Shown: one piece after another, positions 1-11,259 of the stretch
Numbering within the stretch: position 1 is the first letter of the stretch
How the letters are laid out: each line of letters opens with the position of its first letter
Source: Isoetes taiwanensis
Lineage: Eukaryota > Streptophyta > Lycopodiopsida > Isoetales > Isoetaceae
Direction of reading: 5' to 3'
Length of the DNA: 64,000 nucleotides
Assembly (NCBI GenBank): GCA_021234155.1
Contig: JAJEKV010000035.1
Span: 1,986,001 to 2,050,000 of the forward strand
Made by a program: the position numbers and the translations under genes
Notes under the pieces: generated by a model
Databases searched by the model: none
Told to the model about the DNA's origin: nothing
The model's input: the letters and a program-made list of their open reading frames with translations, nothing else

Positions 1-526
1 TAGTTCAATTTGCTTTGTTTATGCAAAGTGCATAGCAATTTGGGCTATAAGAGCAGAGATTTTGGCCAACTTATCTATTTATCCTACAAGAATTGTCTGC
101 ATACCACTTAAATCTTTAGGTGTTTACATCTAGAAGTATGGCCACACATATAGATAGAGGGCCAAAACATAGTAATGGTTATTTTCCTTCATCTACCTAT
201 AGTTCCCCTCCCTTTACCAACTCTACAACCAAATCCAACGCATTCCTCAAGCCTGCCTTTACCGCTAAACATAAGGGATACATAAGGGATTAGTTGCAAT
301 GTCCCTATAGTCCTAGAAAAATTATAAAGACATCAAATACTGGAGATTTGAAAAGTTTCTTTAATGGATAGGTAATTCAATTAACATCTTCAACTTATGA
401 AGTTAATGTATTATTATTTCAGTAACATGCAGCAGGCTCCAAAGGCCATTGCACTAGATTTTAGAAAGACTTTATGCAATCCCAACGCACCAAGCAACCC
501 AACCCTACATGTGACGTCGTTTTATT
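1..526. other. No gene seen
   Basis: AT-rich sequence without a convincing reading frame, splice pattern or element border. The short open frames here lack recognisable domains. Confidence 0.5.
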
Positions 527-892
527 TCAAATTTTCCCATTTCGTCTCAAATACCAATATTTTTTTGAACTTGAAGGGTTGCCACGCAAATTGTTATAGC
601 CATTCAAAACAGTGTTATACTCCCATATAAATTGCTTTTCTAATATGTTCGCCTCGTCTCGATTGGCGGCATGGCCCAATATCTCAAACTGGAACATGTT
701 CAAAGTGCATCCATACTTCTCAACATCTTTAGCCATTTTCTTATTTGGCTTGTTCATATGGTGTTTCATACGTTTCCAAGGATTCGACGATTGTCCTATA
801 TATTTCATCTCCCTCCCCACACATGTAATGCAATAAATATAAATAGGTTTCAATATCATGCACTCATTGTCTGCAAATGCAAAATTTTGCAT
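527..892 (-). CDS. Stand-alone GIY-YIG nuclease domain protein
   Basis: A 121-residue open frame with the hallmarks of the GIY-YIG endonuclease fold. The first strand motif is IYIYCIT (residues 17-23) and the second is YIG at 31-33. A conserved Arg follows at 41 inside NPWKRMKHH, then FEIL at 69-72. The catalytic metal-binding Glu is at 85 (ILEKQF) and the closing GYN at 98-100. Such domains nick or cut DNA in homing endonucleases, in Penelope-like retroelements and in repair nucleases. Spacing and the terminal GYNN resemble phage- and giant-virus-type homing nucleases. No second domain is attached: I see no reverse transcriptase and no NUMOD motif. Met-12, directly before the first motif, could be the real start. 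No promoter or intron is evident, and neighbouring DNA is non-coding. All key residues are present, so this is not an obvious relic. Biological role unknown. Confidence 0.7.
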   Translation of the reverse strand: MQNFAFADNECMILKPIYIYCITCVGREMKYIGQSSNPWKRMKHHMNKPNKKMAKDVEKYGCTLNMFQFEILGHAANRDEANILEKQFIWEYNTVLNGYNNLRGNPSSSKKYWYLRRNGKI

Positions 893-1239
893 GTATAAAT
901 AATAAAGAAGCTGGTGCTACAGTCTATGTAAACAAGTCGCATGATAAACATATCTCGGTTAATCAACACGCGCAATAAGAAACTTGTGATATTAGGTGCG
1001 CCACTTACCATGTCGCACCTTCAAATCGACATTCCATTCACTCGACTAACAATGAATATATAGTCCCAACCCATACAATGCATTGTATTTCATTGAGAAT
1101 AAAATTGGATTCAAGCATGTATTAGCTTTCTGGAAGATCCTTCCGCCGATCTTCGAATTACCACGGACGAAAAACCGACGCGGGACCGACTGCCTAGCCT
1201 TCTTCCCAACCCTGCAATTCTGCTAGTTTTTTTACACAT
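893..1239. other. No gene seen
   Basis: Non-coding sequence between the GIY-YIG frame and a chitinase-upstream-like segment. No motif or repeat recognised. Confidence 0.4.
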
Positions 1240-1275
1240 CTCTTGGTTGCACTGGCTTTGCCTTGGTTCCACTGG
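1240..1275. repeat. Hevein-coding-derived fragment
   Basis: The segment CTCTTGGTTGCACTGGCTTT matches the reverse strand of the hevein-domain codons of the chitinase genes (near 42,450 and 63,830). It also matches a non-coding copy at 42,781, upstream of chitinase copy 1. In both non-coding copies it is followed by a second partial 'CTTGGTT-CACTGG' unit. This ties the 1.2-3.0 kb region to chitinase-upstream DNA. Confidence 0.55.
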
Positions 1276-1376
1276 ATTTGTTCCTCTTATAGATTGAAAG
1301 AACCACTAGATTTAATTGCAGGATATTATAATACCAAATGGTTATAACACCCCTTCACAATATAATAAAAATCGGA

Positions 1377-2993
1377 GAACATAAAATATTACTAAATCAC
1401 TAAAGTAAAAAAGTCAACATCAATATAATAAATTTGCAACATGTAGTTCTTGCAACCTTATCGCTAAGTGCAACCTTTTGTATTTTTTTTTTAAGTTTTG
1501 ACCATTGTTAAACTATTGAATTATCACATATAAACAATGGATACACCAAACATATATAGTGGTTCGATCAAGCCTGAGCCTGAACCTGAACCTGATAAGC
1601 TCCGGTGAAGGCACATGCAGCCCAAATTTGAAGAAGCAGACAGGGTTTGTGTCTGGAATGGAGCATGTCAGGTTCAGCTGCCTCCGAGCAACTACTGCAT
1701 CTTCAACCGGAACAAAATCCGAAACTCCACAACAACAGGAAAAAACCCCTTTCTAAATGGTGAGAGTTATCCCGTGGCTAAAACACAAAGCAGGTGAGGG
1801 AAGAAATCTAAAGAAATTGTGTGGTGTGGTGGGTGCAGACAGACAAGGCATTACGGAACATAAAATATTACTAAATCACTAAAGTAAAAAAGTCAACATC
1901 AATATAATAAATTTGCAACATGTAGTTCTTGCAACCTTATCGCTAAGTGCAACCTTTTGTATTTTTTTTAAGTTTTGACCATTGTTAAACCATTGAATTA
2001 TCACGTATAAACAATGGATACACCAAAATGTGCAAATACATGCACATATACAGTGGTTCGATCAAGCCTGAGCCTGAACCTGATAACACATGTAGCCCAA
2101 ATTTGAAGAAGCGGGCAGGGTTTGTGTCTGGAATGGAGCATGTCGGGTTCAGCTGCCTCCAAGCAACCACTGCATCTTCAACCGGAACAAAATCCGAAAC
2201 TCCACAACAACAGGAAAAAAACCCTTTCTAAATGGTGAGAGTTATCCCGTGGCTAAAACACAAAGCAGGTGAGGGAAGAAATCTAAAGAAATTGTGTGGT
2301 GTGGTGGGTGCAGTCAGACAAGGCATCACAGAACATAAAATATTACTAAATCACTAAAGTAAAAAAGTCAACATCAATATAATAAATTTGCAACATGTAG
2401 TTCTTACAACCTTATCGCTAAGTGCAACCTTTTGTATTTTTTTTTTAAGTTTTGACCATTGTTAAACCATTGAATTATCACGTATAAACAATGGATACAC
2501 CAAAATGTGCAAATACATGCATATATACAGTGGTTCGATCAAGCCTGAGCCTGAACCTGATAAGCTCCGGTGAAGGCACATGCAGCCCAAATTTGGAGAA
2601 GCGGGCAGGGTTTGTGTCTGGAATGGAGCATGTTGGGTTCAGCTGCCTCCAAGCAACCACTGCAACTCCACAACAACAGGAAAAAAACCCTTTCTAAATG
2701 GTGAGAGTTATCCCGTGGCTAAAACACAAAGCAGGTGAGGGAAGAAATCTAAAGAAATTGTGTGGTGTGGTGGGTGCAGACAGACAAGGCATCACGGAAC
2801 ATAAAATATTACTAAATCACTAAAGTAAAAAAGTCAACATCAATATAATAAATTTGCAACATGTAGTTCTTGCAACCTTATCACTAAGTGCAACCTTTTG
2901 TATTTTTTTTTTTTAAAGTTTTGACCATTGTTAAACCATTGAATTATCACGTATAAACAATGGATACACCAAAATGTGCAAATACAAACAATG
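1377..2993. repeat. Tandem repeat, 3.4 copies of about 475 bp
   Basis: Units start at 1377, 1856, 2331 and 2797, each with GAACATAAAATATTACTAAA, giving lengths of about 479, 475 and 466 bp plus a 197-bp partial copy. Units differ by a few substitutions and small indels; unit 2 lacks the AAGCTCCGGTGAAGG stretch and unit 3 lacks about 24 bp. The middle of each unit (TGTGCAAAT-CATGCACATAT ... GCCTGAGCC ... AAGCTCCGGTGAAGGCA) is clearly related to 42,828-42,915, upstream of chitinase copy 1. Open frames inside are repetitive by-products and are not called as genes. Confidence 0.9.
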
Positions 2994-3369
2994 AGTAAGA
3001 AGGGCCGGCGCTTGAGATAGCGTAAGAGGGCGGAGATATACCGAAGGAGGGCGTCATTTGTCGCGAGGATCGGCCGGATCTGCTCTCGGATTTGATCAGG
3101 ACTCTGAAATCAGGGCGGAACTACCAGATTAGAACAGGGGCCACACGCATGAATCCGCCACCCTGTCCTGCGAAAACGTAGAAATGAAACTAACAAAAAA
3201 AGAAAAATATGAAGAAGAAGAAACATTGAAATAAAAGCCACTACAAAAAAAGAAGATAATCACCCAACCCAACCTTTGGCCAAAATCTTATAAACATCTA
3301 CAGCAAACCTTCTAGTCAAAAGCACATTTTATTGAAAAAAGGTCACTAGAGTTGTTATTCCGTGACCAA
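2994..3369. other. Spacer, no gene seen
   Basis: A GC-richer stretch just after the tandem array (3000-3180), then AT-rich DNA up to a Helitron-type end. No coding potential recognised. Confidence 0.4.
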
Positions 3370-3440
3370 TCCTATATTATAATGTTATGTAATGGACCAC
3401 GCCCTAACATCTACGGTCGAGATTAAATGACCTCGATCTT
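3370..3440 (+). mobile_element. Helitron-type 5' end (partner 3' end unknown)
   Basis: Starts A|TCCTATATTATAATGTT, closely matching the 5' end of the well-supported Helitron at 15,098 (TCTTATATTATAATGTT) and two minus-strand ends at 13,576 and 46,457. It continues into the same kind of ATGGACC-A-GCCCTA sequence. I could not pair it with a 3' hairpin/CTAG end. The 47,157 end is formally possible but unsupported. Confidence 0.5.
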
Positions 3441-4097
3441 ATGGTCGAGATTTGATGTGCTTTTTTTTAGGGTTCGTTCATGGAGAGGGCTTATCGGAAG
3501 AAGGCTTATCGGAAAATATATGGCTCGATTCTGGGCCGATGTTGTTGAGTATTTGTTTAGGCATTATTGTGACGCCAAACAAGCCGCATGCAGATGCTCG
3601 AAGCTTGGTTTCTAGGGTTTGTTGGCCGCTGGAGGTAGTCATAGCACCAAGTCTGATGCCATGTGAAGTCCTAGATGCTCTGTGATGCCGATTTTGTGGA
3701 GCTACGATTTGGAGCAGATCGTTTTTCTAATATCTTTCCTCTGCTCACAGCTCTGCTTGAATGCTATATTGAATGGATTCTAAACTAGCAAGCCAAACTT
3801 GCAGCTGTTTCATGCCTTCGCATGCTTGCCAAGATCCGGCCAAAGCAAGGATTCTCTGCATTGTTGCTCCCAGCCTTGATTGGATTGCAGAATAATCCAG
3901 TTTTTAAGGGATTCAACACAAATAGCAAAAGATAAATGTTTGAAGATCGGATGCGGATATGAGGAGGCGAACTGATTCAGGTTATATCTATGGATTTTTT
4001 GAGTTTAAATATTGAAAATATGATAAATATTATCTAGAAATTCCAGTTACATTATGATGCACTCTAAGTTTGAGCAGAGACTTCGCTATATGGCGGA

Positions 4098-4767
4098 TCC
4101 CATAACTGTAGAGGAGCATGGCGAGTTGTAGGGCGCTAGAATCCTTGCTAATGTAAGACTCTCTTAAATCCCTCCCTTTTCTAGCACAAGCAAATTGTGA
4201 AATTTGAGGCTCTTTACAGGGATTGGATGTCAATCTGATTATCACAGATTATGGCATGCCTGGAATGACAAGATACGATCTTTGAAAGAAGCTCAAGGTG
4301 TGTTTTCCTCAAACATCTATAGATTTGCGCTTTGAATCTAAACCACACAGGACTTATTCACAATTTTTACATATGCATTGCGAAAAATTCAGGAAACCTC
4401 TGCATTCAAGGAGATCCCAGTAGTCATTGTCTCATCAGAAAACGTCCCAAGCAGAACGAACATGTAAGTATTCTCCAAAATGTTCAAAGTTTTATTGTTT
4501 TTGCGCTTGATCCATATGGGTTCTTTGTTTTAAGCTCTGGCTCGCTTCATTTTGCTGAGTGTTTAAAATTTAGATACTGTTTCATGTTTTAAGTTGACTC
4601 TATTCCAATTTATCAATCAGAGAGACGGAGCTTAGCAGGCAAAGCATCATGCCACAGCCAACAACAAAAACCTCATGGTTTAGGCCGGGTGCATAAATTG
4701 CCTGTTGTTTTTTGTGCTTTCTTCCAGCCAGGGCAGTTGAGGATCTCAAATTTCTTTGAAAACCAAG
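4098..4767 (+). pseudogene. Type-A response regulator-like pseudogene (receiver domain)
   Basis: Receiver-domain exons can be read between splice-like borders. The piece ending at 4152 reads ..SCRALESLL, like the 'SGxRALEFLGL' region of type-A ARRs. Exon 4220-4297, after a TTTACAG acceptor, contains VNLIITDYGMPGMTRYDL. That holds the phosphoacceptor Asp of the family's '[20 protein letters not shown]' motif. Exon 4393-4463 reads ETSAFKEIPVVIVSSENVPSR, with a GTAAGT donor after it. Exon 4728-4767 reads AVEDLKFL-stop-KP, like 'AEDFLLKP'. Type-A regulators act in the cytokinin phosphorelay. Two in-frame TGA codons, both where Leu of an LLK motif is expected, plus an apparent shift near 4100, make this a relic. 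It lies downstream of a Helitron-type 5' end and could be captured cargo. Confidence 0.65.
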
Positions 4768-5828
4768 GTATGGTTTTCTAGGCCGTTGGGTTAGAGATGA
4801 TAGAATGACGTGTGCCAAAATACTCAGTTTGCCTCATTCAACATTATATTTAAGCCAATTATGATCTGTAACATGACCACATCATGGTGCAGGGATTTGA
4901 TATCACATGTTCTAGCCCATCCGCAGAAATGATATAGTGTGCCCAGCGACAAGACTATAGTTGCAGGATGAAAAAACTTGAAGTGTAATGAATAGAAGCC
5001 ATTATGAAGATTATCTTCACACTCAAATGCTGAGACGTTTTAGTTTTCAATTGGAACTACTCACCTTGGTGTTGAATCTATGGACGGTGTTGAATTTATG
5101 GACGGATTCACTTGCAATGTCCTGTCCATTGATGAACCCAACTACCATGTTGGTCCGTTTCTAACAATGTCGCTCCCTTGCTTGACCTGTTTATGTTTTT
5201 TTACTACAAAATGCTTGACAAAACAGATAGCTCTTCTGCAGAAACTCCAAATTGATGCGTTTTTTTTATTGTCCAAGCTATGTAGGTTTAGCTACGAGAT
5301 GGCGCTCCATGCTTCAGCTTCTAATAGACAAAGGGCAAGAAAATGTCCATCATGACTTTTGGCGATGTAGTAACCTATAACCTATAAACGACTGGCAATA
5401 AAACTTGCTTTTAGGTATAGTTTTTCACTCTAATTATGGTTGATTTGGAATGTTTGAAGTATTTAAATTTATATGTATAGATTTGCCAGCATCATATTTA
5501 TGGGTGTTCTTGGTGGTGGCAGATGGTGTATATTGCATCTAAAGTCTGAGCTGCATGACAAAAATCATCATGTAAGGTGAAAGGTGTAAGTATGTATTAT
5601 CAGTGGCCAGTGGCCAGGGTCATTGACCAGTTTGTCTTAAAACAAAGACTTAATTCTATCATAAGCAACCATCCATGATGCCTTCTGGTAGCGTTGAAAT
5701 AGAGATCGGGGCTCTGCATCGCATGCTCAATTGCGTACTTTGCTTAAACCTCAAGTATCCCATTTATTAACGCAGACACAGGAAAACACATCACTTTATG
5801 CTTCACTGATTCAGATGATCGCAATAGA
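4768..5828. other. No gene seen
   Basis: AT-rich sequence, possibly intron or flank of the response-regulator relic. Open frames up to 91 codons show no recognisable domain. Confidence 0.4.
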
Positions 5829-5880
5829 TAGAATAGAATAGAATAGAATAGAATAGAATAGAATAGAATAGAATAGAATA
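5829..5880. repeat. (AGAAT)n microsatellite
   Basis: About ten consecutive AGAAT pentamers. The apparent minus-strand reading frame through it is a repeat artefact. Confidence 0.95.
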
Positions 5881-7210
5881 GACATTAATGTCCCTTGTGC
5901 CGCGAGGCCCCTGGACTTGTGTAGCATGGGCGAGCTCCCTTGTTGTTGTGTTGTGTGGCGCGTTGCTGGGCTATAAGGCAGCCATTGGGTTATGAGGTGG
6001 TCGTTAACCATTGTGTGTCATCGCCCCTCTCTGTCCCTTCTATGCCTGGCTTTTTTTGGGGAGGGAGGGAGGGGGGGGAGCATGAATATGTGAAGCTCTT
6101 TTAATATCCAGCAACAATGTACTATATCGGGAATATTACTTTGTTGATAGAGAGATTAACTCACATTGAAGAGATTTTTTAAGGAATTCAAGCACGTTAT
6201 TGCATATATAATGTTAGAAACATAGGTCTATCATTTTTTACATCTCGTGATTGGTGCTTCTTTGAGTCAAAATAATTCTACCTTGGCATTCTAACAGAAC
6301 AAATGTGCTAGACTTTGATTTCAAATCTATATTAGATGCTTATGAGATTCATAACTATAAACTTGTCCCAAAAATCTCATTAAAAGCATGTTGCATTTAA
6401 CAAAATAAAGTTGTCATTAACCTTTTTTTTCAGGCTTGTGATACAGACACTAGATACAGAATTACAGCCACAGAAGAAACATTGTGTTGAAGTGGAAGTG
6501 CAGACATTGGAAATGGAACATGTTGAGGTGGGCGTACAGACATCTCCACAATCCCAAGGGGGACGGGGAATCTTGATCCCGAAGCTAGCGTGCACGCAGG
6601 CTGCCTCAGTATCTTCTGTTACTAGGAGCCTGAACTTGCGTATTATAGGGGATGCCCTTTCTGATATGGATGCTGCTTTGCATTTTTTCACTGATGTCAG
6701 TGCAGGCTGGTGGAGTTGTCTCCGCTACTAGGGTGGGAGCAGCAAGACATGATCGTCCTCGCCATCTTTTGGTTCGGTTTCAAGACACTCTTAGCTGCTT
6801 ACATGTTCTTCAGCATGGAAACCATCTCAGAGAGACTAGTTTCTCAGTACAGGAGGACCTCTCCCCTCTTCAATTGTGTAACCGTAAGGAGGAGCTCTGC
6901 AAGGTGAGGGCAGGCCGCCTGGAAAAGAAATGGGCCGTGTACAGGGGAAGGCGCAACAATTATTCTAGATCAATGGCCTTCCAATCCTTGGGCTGGCTAT
7001 GTCTAGATAATTTTAGAAGCATAATTTTACCATTAGCATTAGCATTATCTTATCTTATTCTTGGTAGCCTTTTAATATTTGATTATTGTGTTTTGTGATG
7101 GGGCCTAGTCCCTAGGTTTTAGATGGGCTGTTGCCCTTGCATGTGTCGTCCCATAACCCGTTGGGTTCCCGTGGACGTAAAAATTCATCTTATCTTATCT
7201 TATCTATAAC
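5881..7210. other. Unassigned, possible retroelement 3' remnant
   Basis: A splice-acceptor-like TTTTTTTTCAG precedes 6435, followed by an open stretch to 6731 that is rich in VEVQT-type residues; I do not recognise it. The segment 6700-7180 ends with GGGCTGTTGCCCTTGC and CCGTGGACGTAAAA, then TCTTA repeats at 7188-7206. That is reminiscent of the tail of a plant non-LTR element, but I found no target duplication. Confidence 0.3.
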
Positions 7211-7224
7211 ACAAAAACTATTGC

Positions 7225-7857
7225 ACCATCCCAGCACTGGCATCTTCAGGTTCCTCAACCACAGTGGAGAAGTGTTTGGATGTGGACATGGGATAAATTG
7301 CTCCACCCTAAAGTGTCAGCGTTGCGATGGCAAATTCTCCATAGATGTGTTCGAGTGAATGTCTTGGTTCACAAGATGAATCCTAGAGTCTCAGATCGTT
7401 GCCCTCTCTGTGGCCAACGTGTTGAAACTATTGAACACTGCTTCTTCTTGTGCGATCATCTACGGCTTGCTTGGGAGTGGTTGTTCACTCTTTTCAGTGT
7501 GTCTCTCACTAGCCAGGAGATCCTACTTGCACTTTATCCCCCTGTTTGGCCTAGCTTGCGTGCTTCTAGTTGGATTTTGTGGTCTATCTGGCAGAGGCGA
7601 CGGTTGTGGATTTTCCAAGGTGCAAACATCTCTGATCAGCAGAAGATCACTAAAGCTTATCGTTGCTCATCTCTAGCTGATGATAAAAAAGAGATAATTT
7701 GGCAGACGTATTTACGGTGTTCTTCTTATGCATAGACGGGTGTTTTTGCCTAGTTGGGTCAGCCTATCCACTAGGGTTTTATTCCTGTCTGTGCATTGTG
7801 TATTGTGCCTTTGTTCTTGTCAATAAAAAGAGCCTCACGTCCTTCAAAAAAAAAAAA
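7225..7857 (+). mobile_element. 5'-truncated LINE with 14-bp target duplication
   Basis: A 633-bp insertion flanked by perfect copies of ACAAAAACTATTGC at 7211-7224 and 7858-7871. It ends in AATAAA (7823) and a poly-A tail. It carries only the C-terminal part of a LINE polyprotein. The 5' truncation, A-tail and target duplication fit target-primed reverse transcription. The perfect duplication suggests a fairly recent insertion. Confidence 0.9.
7280..7735 (+). pseudogene. LINE reverse-transcriptase C-terminal zinc-finger region (zf-RVT)
   Basis: Open frame continuing upstream of the first ATG (in-frame QPQWRSVW before MWTWDKLL). It matches the zinc-binding region found after the reverse transcriptase in plant LINEs. 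The opening WDKLLHPKVSALRWQILHRC is followed by the zinc ligands RCPLCG...HCFFLC, then the AWEWLF region. Endonuclease and polymerase domains are missing because the insertion is 5'-truncated, so it cannot act alone. Ends at a normal stop about 120 bp before the poly-A tail. Confidence 0.8.
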
Positions 7858-7871
7858 ACAAAAACTATTGC

Positions 7872-8147
7872 TTTTTGAGCATAACAAAAACTACTAAGTT
7901 AGTGTTGGAGCATAAAACCTACTTTACATATTCAAAGGCATCAAGTTTGACACAACTTTCTGTAAATGGTTATGTTTATCTCGTTGCTTAAACATTTTTT
8001 GTAAATGGTTCTCTGCATCTTGTTTTTATTTGCAAGTATCTCCTTTGTTATAGTATTTTATCAATAGATGAAGCAAACAGCAGTTGGGATAACATTAGCA
8101 AAATTGTGATTCTTGTGTTGAATGCTTATACGAGAGCTGTTGGATAG
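7872..8147. other. No gene seen
   Basis: AT-rich flank of the LINE. Nothing recognised. Confidence 0.4.
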
Positions 8148-8355
8148 GCATATTCACCCCTTATTCCGTAATCTACACCGTACGTAAAGTTCCTCGTTTG
8201 TGGGGTATGCAAGTACAAAATTTGCTATACTGTATAACAAGATTCAAAAATACTATAAGATTTCAAGCAGAATACTATATGGTGTTGATTTTGTACGTGC
8301 AAAATACAATTATGAGGGCTCTCACTGCCCTACGTCACCCCCCGTGTGAATATGC
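8148..8355. mobile_element. Possible small inverted-repeat (MITE-like) element
   Basis: GCATATTCAC at 8148-8157 is mirrored by GTGAATATGC at 8346-8355, with poorer pairing beyond. It is 208 bp, non-coding and AT-rich inside. No clear target duplication, so the call is tentative. Confidence 0.3.
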
Positions 8356-9197
8356 ACCCAAACCAAAGGGGGTTCAAGGGAGATTTTAATTTAAATGTGT
8401 TGGACCCAATGGTTGTGTTAATTAATGTCAATGGTAGTTATGTGTTGGTTGTTAATGTCAATGGTTGCTATGTGTTGGGGGATTTAATTTTTATATGTTG
8501 GATGTTAATGGTTTGTGTTGCAAAAAAAAATTTTTGGCCCCTTCGGGGCCTTAGGGACGTCCCCCGCCCCCGGTGTGACAAAAATTTTAGAATTCAAACC
8601 AGAAAAAAACTAGAATTCATTTGAGGCTTTCATCACCTGTAGCTTTTGAATTTCATCACAATAAAAGAAATAGAACATGAGTAAAAGTTACCATAAAGAT
8701 AGAGCGGATTGATCCCATTATTCTGAAAGTCATAAAGTTTGCAACACCCGTACACAAACATTTTTCAACTGGAATTTAGCAGCAGCCTTTGGCCTCCATG
8801 GATTCTTGTGGTGAGAAACCAAAGTGGGAAACTTTTCTGCTTGTTAGCACAAGGATGTAGAAGCCTTGGAATTTGCTTAATAACTGCCTCAAAATCTAAA
8901 ATTTTTTTGCAACCTTCATTCGGAATGAGCCATAAAACAATATCCAATAGCGCAATCCTGTATTAATCAGCTGGTAGGATGTGAAAGCCTACCAAACGCG
9001 GCCGAAAAATTGCTGTTTTAGCATAGATAACTTAACCAAACATATCCATATCATATACTATCAAAAATATCTCGAAGAGAGCTTTCCAACGCAATAAAAA
9101 TCATCTCAAACAGAGCTCTGGATCAAAAGTTATGATAAGAAATGTGTTGCCGGCGGGGAAACTGCACTACATGCGCCCTTCAAGCCCTTCATGTGCC
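8356..9197. other. No gene seen
   Basis: Contains short GT-rich repeats around 8400-8520 (ATGTGTTGG...AATGTCAATGG, about three times). No coding evidence. Confidence 0.4.
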
Positions 9198-9380
9198 CAT
9201 TATGCACCACACACACAAAAAGAGGGCTTTTGTTGTGAGCCATTGGTTGTTGACCATTATGCACCACACGCACAAAAAGAGGACTTTTGTTGTGAGCCAT
9301 TGGTTATTGACCATTATGCACCACACGCACAAAAAAAGGGCTTTTGTTGTGAGCCATTGGTTGTTGACCATTGGAAAAAA
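9198..9380. repeat. 57-bp minisatellite, three copies
   Basis: Units begin at 9198, 9255 and 9312 with CATTATGCACCACAC and run through TTTTGTTGTGAGCCATTGGT. As 57 bp is 19 codons, all frames stay open on both strands, which explains several spurious open frames here. Confidence 0.95.
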
Positions 9381-11244
9381 AAAAGCTAAAATCAATGGCT
9401 CAGAAATGGTGCACTCTAGATGTACGCATTAGTACATCCATTTGAATACATCATGAAATCATAGAAAAACCTTAGTGAAAAGCGTACAAAAACACAAAGA
9501 AAACCCCCTGTTATTATGCTACATATTTAAACTTATGGGTTTCTGTCCTAACACCATGGCTTGTGGTGGACTAAAGTAGTTAAAAGGCATGAATCCCATC
9601 ATTTTCCATTGATACTTTCATTTGAATTTACACCGTTGAAATTCAACACTGTAATTGCTCTTTGATTCAATGCTTGTAAACTCTGAAAGATGATTTTACC
9701 CGTTTGAGAGTAAATATAAACTTCAGAAACCAGCAAGAAAATCCAGAATATGAATGATACCAACCAACGGCCATTCTGTGCCTACAATAGGAACACACCC
9801 ATAAACAATGAAAATAATATATTAACCCTTAAACGTTCAATTTGTGCAATCTGGAGAAAATTTCCTGCAGTAATACATGGCAATTAATTAAGTAGCATAG
9901 CAAATTGCATTGGGCAAAATTGTACCTATTAGGCATTCAAGACATGTCTTCCCTACAACAGAGCTCACTGCAACATAGCTGACTGTAACACATGTCAGAA
10001 ACTGAGATTAGGTACATGCTAGCTCTACAAGCAGCTGATTTAAGTTCTTTCTTGGAAAGGTGGAGCAGCATTAGGAGAATAAGATTTTGAAGCATCCGCA
10101 ATGAACACCCAGTGAAAAGCATCATTGTTTCTAACAATGTACCACATATTTTGGGCAGTTCTACTTATATGTCAGTTCTGAGAGTGACGAATTGTTGAAG
10201 TGCATCATGTGATAACTTGGGCACTGAGATAAATAAGGAACTTTTAAAAATGGTGTGCAAACTTAAAAGGGATACAGCGGATATTAAATGGATGCAGCAC
10301 CATGTTAATTGTAGCATTGCTAGCATTGCTCCTAGCCATTTGTTAAGCAAGTCTGCAAAAATGGGAAATCTAGACAACAACAAAATAATATTGTTTTAAA
10401 TTTAAGAAGGCAACGTTCTAGAAAATATTTTGCAATAATGTGCTTCAGCTTTTGTATCTTAGTAATATCACATTTTAACCAGCAATTCTAGGAAGCTGGC
10501 GGCATAACCACAACATGTCATGGAAGCATACAATTATTTCCCACATACCTTTGTAAATCTGGTTAGCCGATGCAGCTTTTTGATCTCTTCAAGATATAGA
10601 ACCAATATACACAATTAGACATTGTGTTTGCGAAACAAATGGTGTATAACAATAAAGAATCATACAACAGAAGACTCACATTATCAATGACACACCCAGG
10701 CTCACAACACTGCTATCTAATCTATTAATCCAACTACACATTTTTCATGCCATGTTCTGGATCCTCTTCTCCTGTGATAAAGGGCGATATATTTTATCAA
10801 GCAGCACTTAAAAAAGAGTGCTATCTATGCTAAATCATTGTTGCCCACACTCTTCTTTTGGTGGGCATGAAGACAGGCAGTTTGGCATCTGGGACATTTA
10901 GTTAACATGGTATCTAAACCTACAAAATAATTCAAGGTTTCCTCATCATGGACTGCCATGAGGCCGCATTTTTGAATCACAAAAAACCCTATCACAGCAA
11001 GGAAGAAATCGATGTCCACCCAAAAAGGAATTGTTACAGTACTCTATTTGCACATAAGGTGAATATGAAAACTAATGAATCACAAAGTAAATGCTTTAGG
11101 AGCCAAGAAATGCTTAAACGTTGCAAATATGCAAGTATACCTTTATTTTCCAATCATTTAGGTGTGGAAGAGTGCCTACCGTGCACATGCACATAAGATA
11201 TAGAACATTGCTTCCAGCATATCCAATGTGAAGTACAACTCACC
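9381..11244. other. No gene seen
   Basis: About 1.9 kb of AT-rich DNA. Open frames up to 82 codons lack recognisable domains. It could be intron or flank of a gene I cannot identify. Confidence 0.4.
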
Positions 11245-11259
11245 AATAAAGTTAGCCTT

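Noticed and set aside
5949-5966. GCGTTGCTGGGC as a minus-strand Helitron 3' hairpin
   Set aside because: The opposite stem arm and the CTAG end are missing.
5811-6011. Minus-strand 66-codon frame
   Set aside because: Mostly the AGAAT microsatellite.
9132-9432. Three overlapping open frames on both strands
   Set aside because: Produced by a 57-bp (19-codon) minisatellite.
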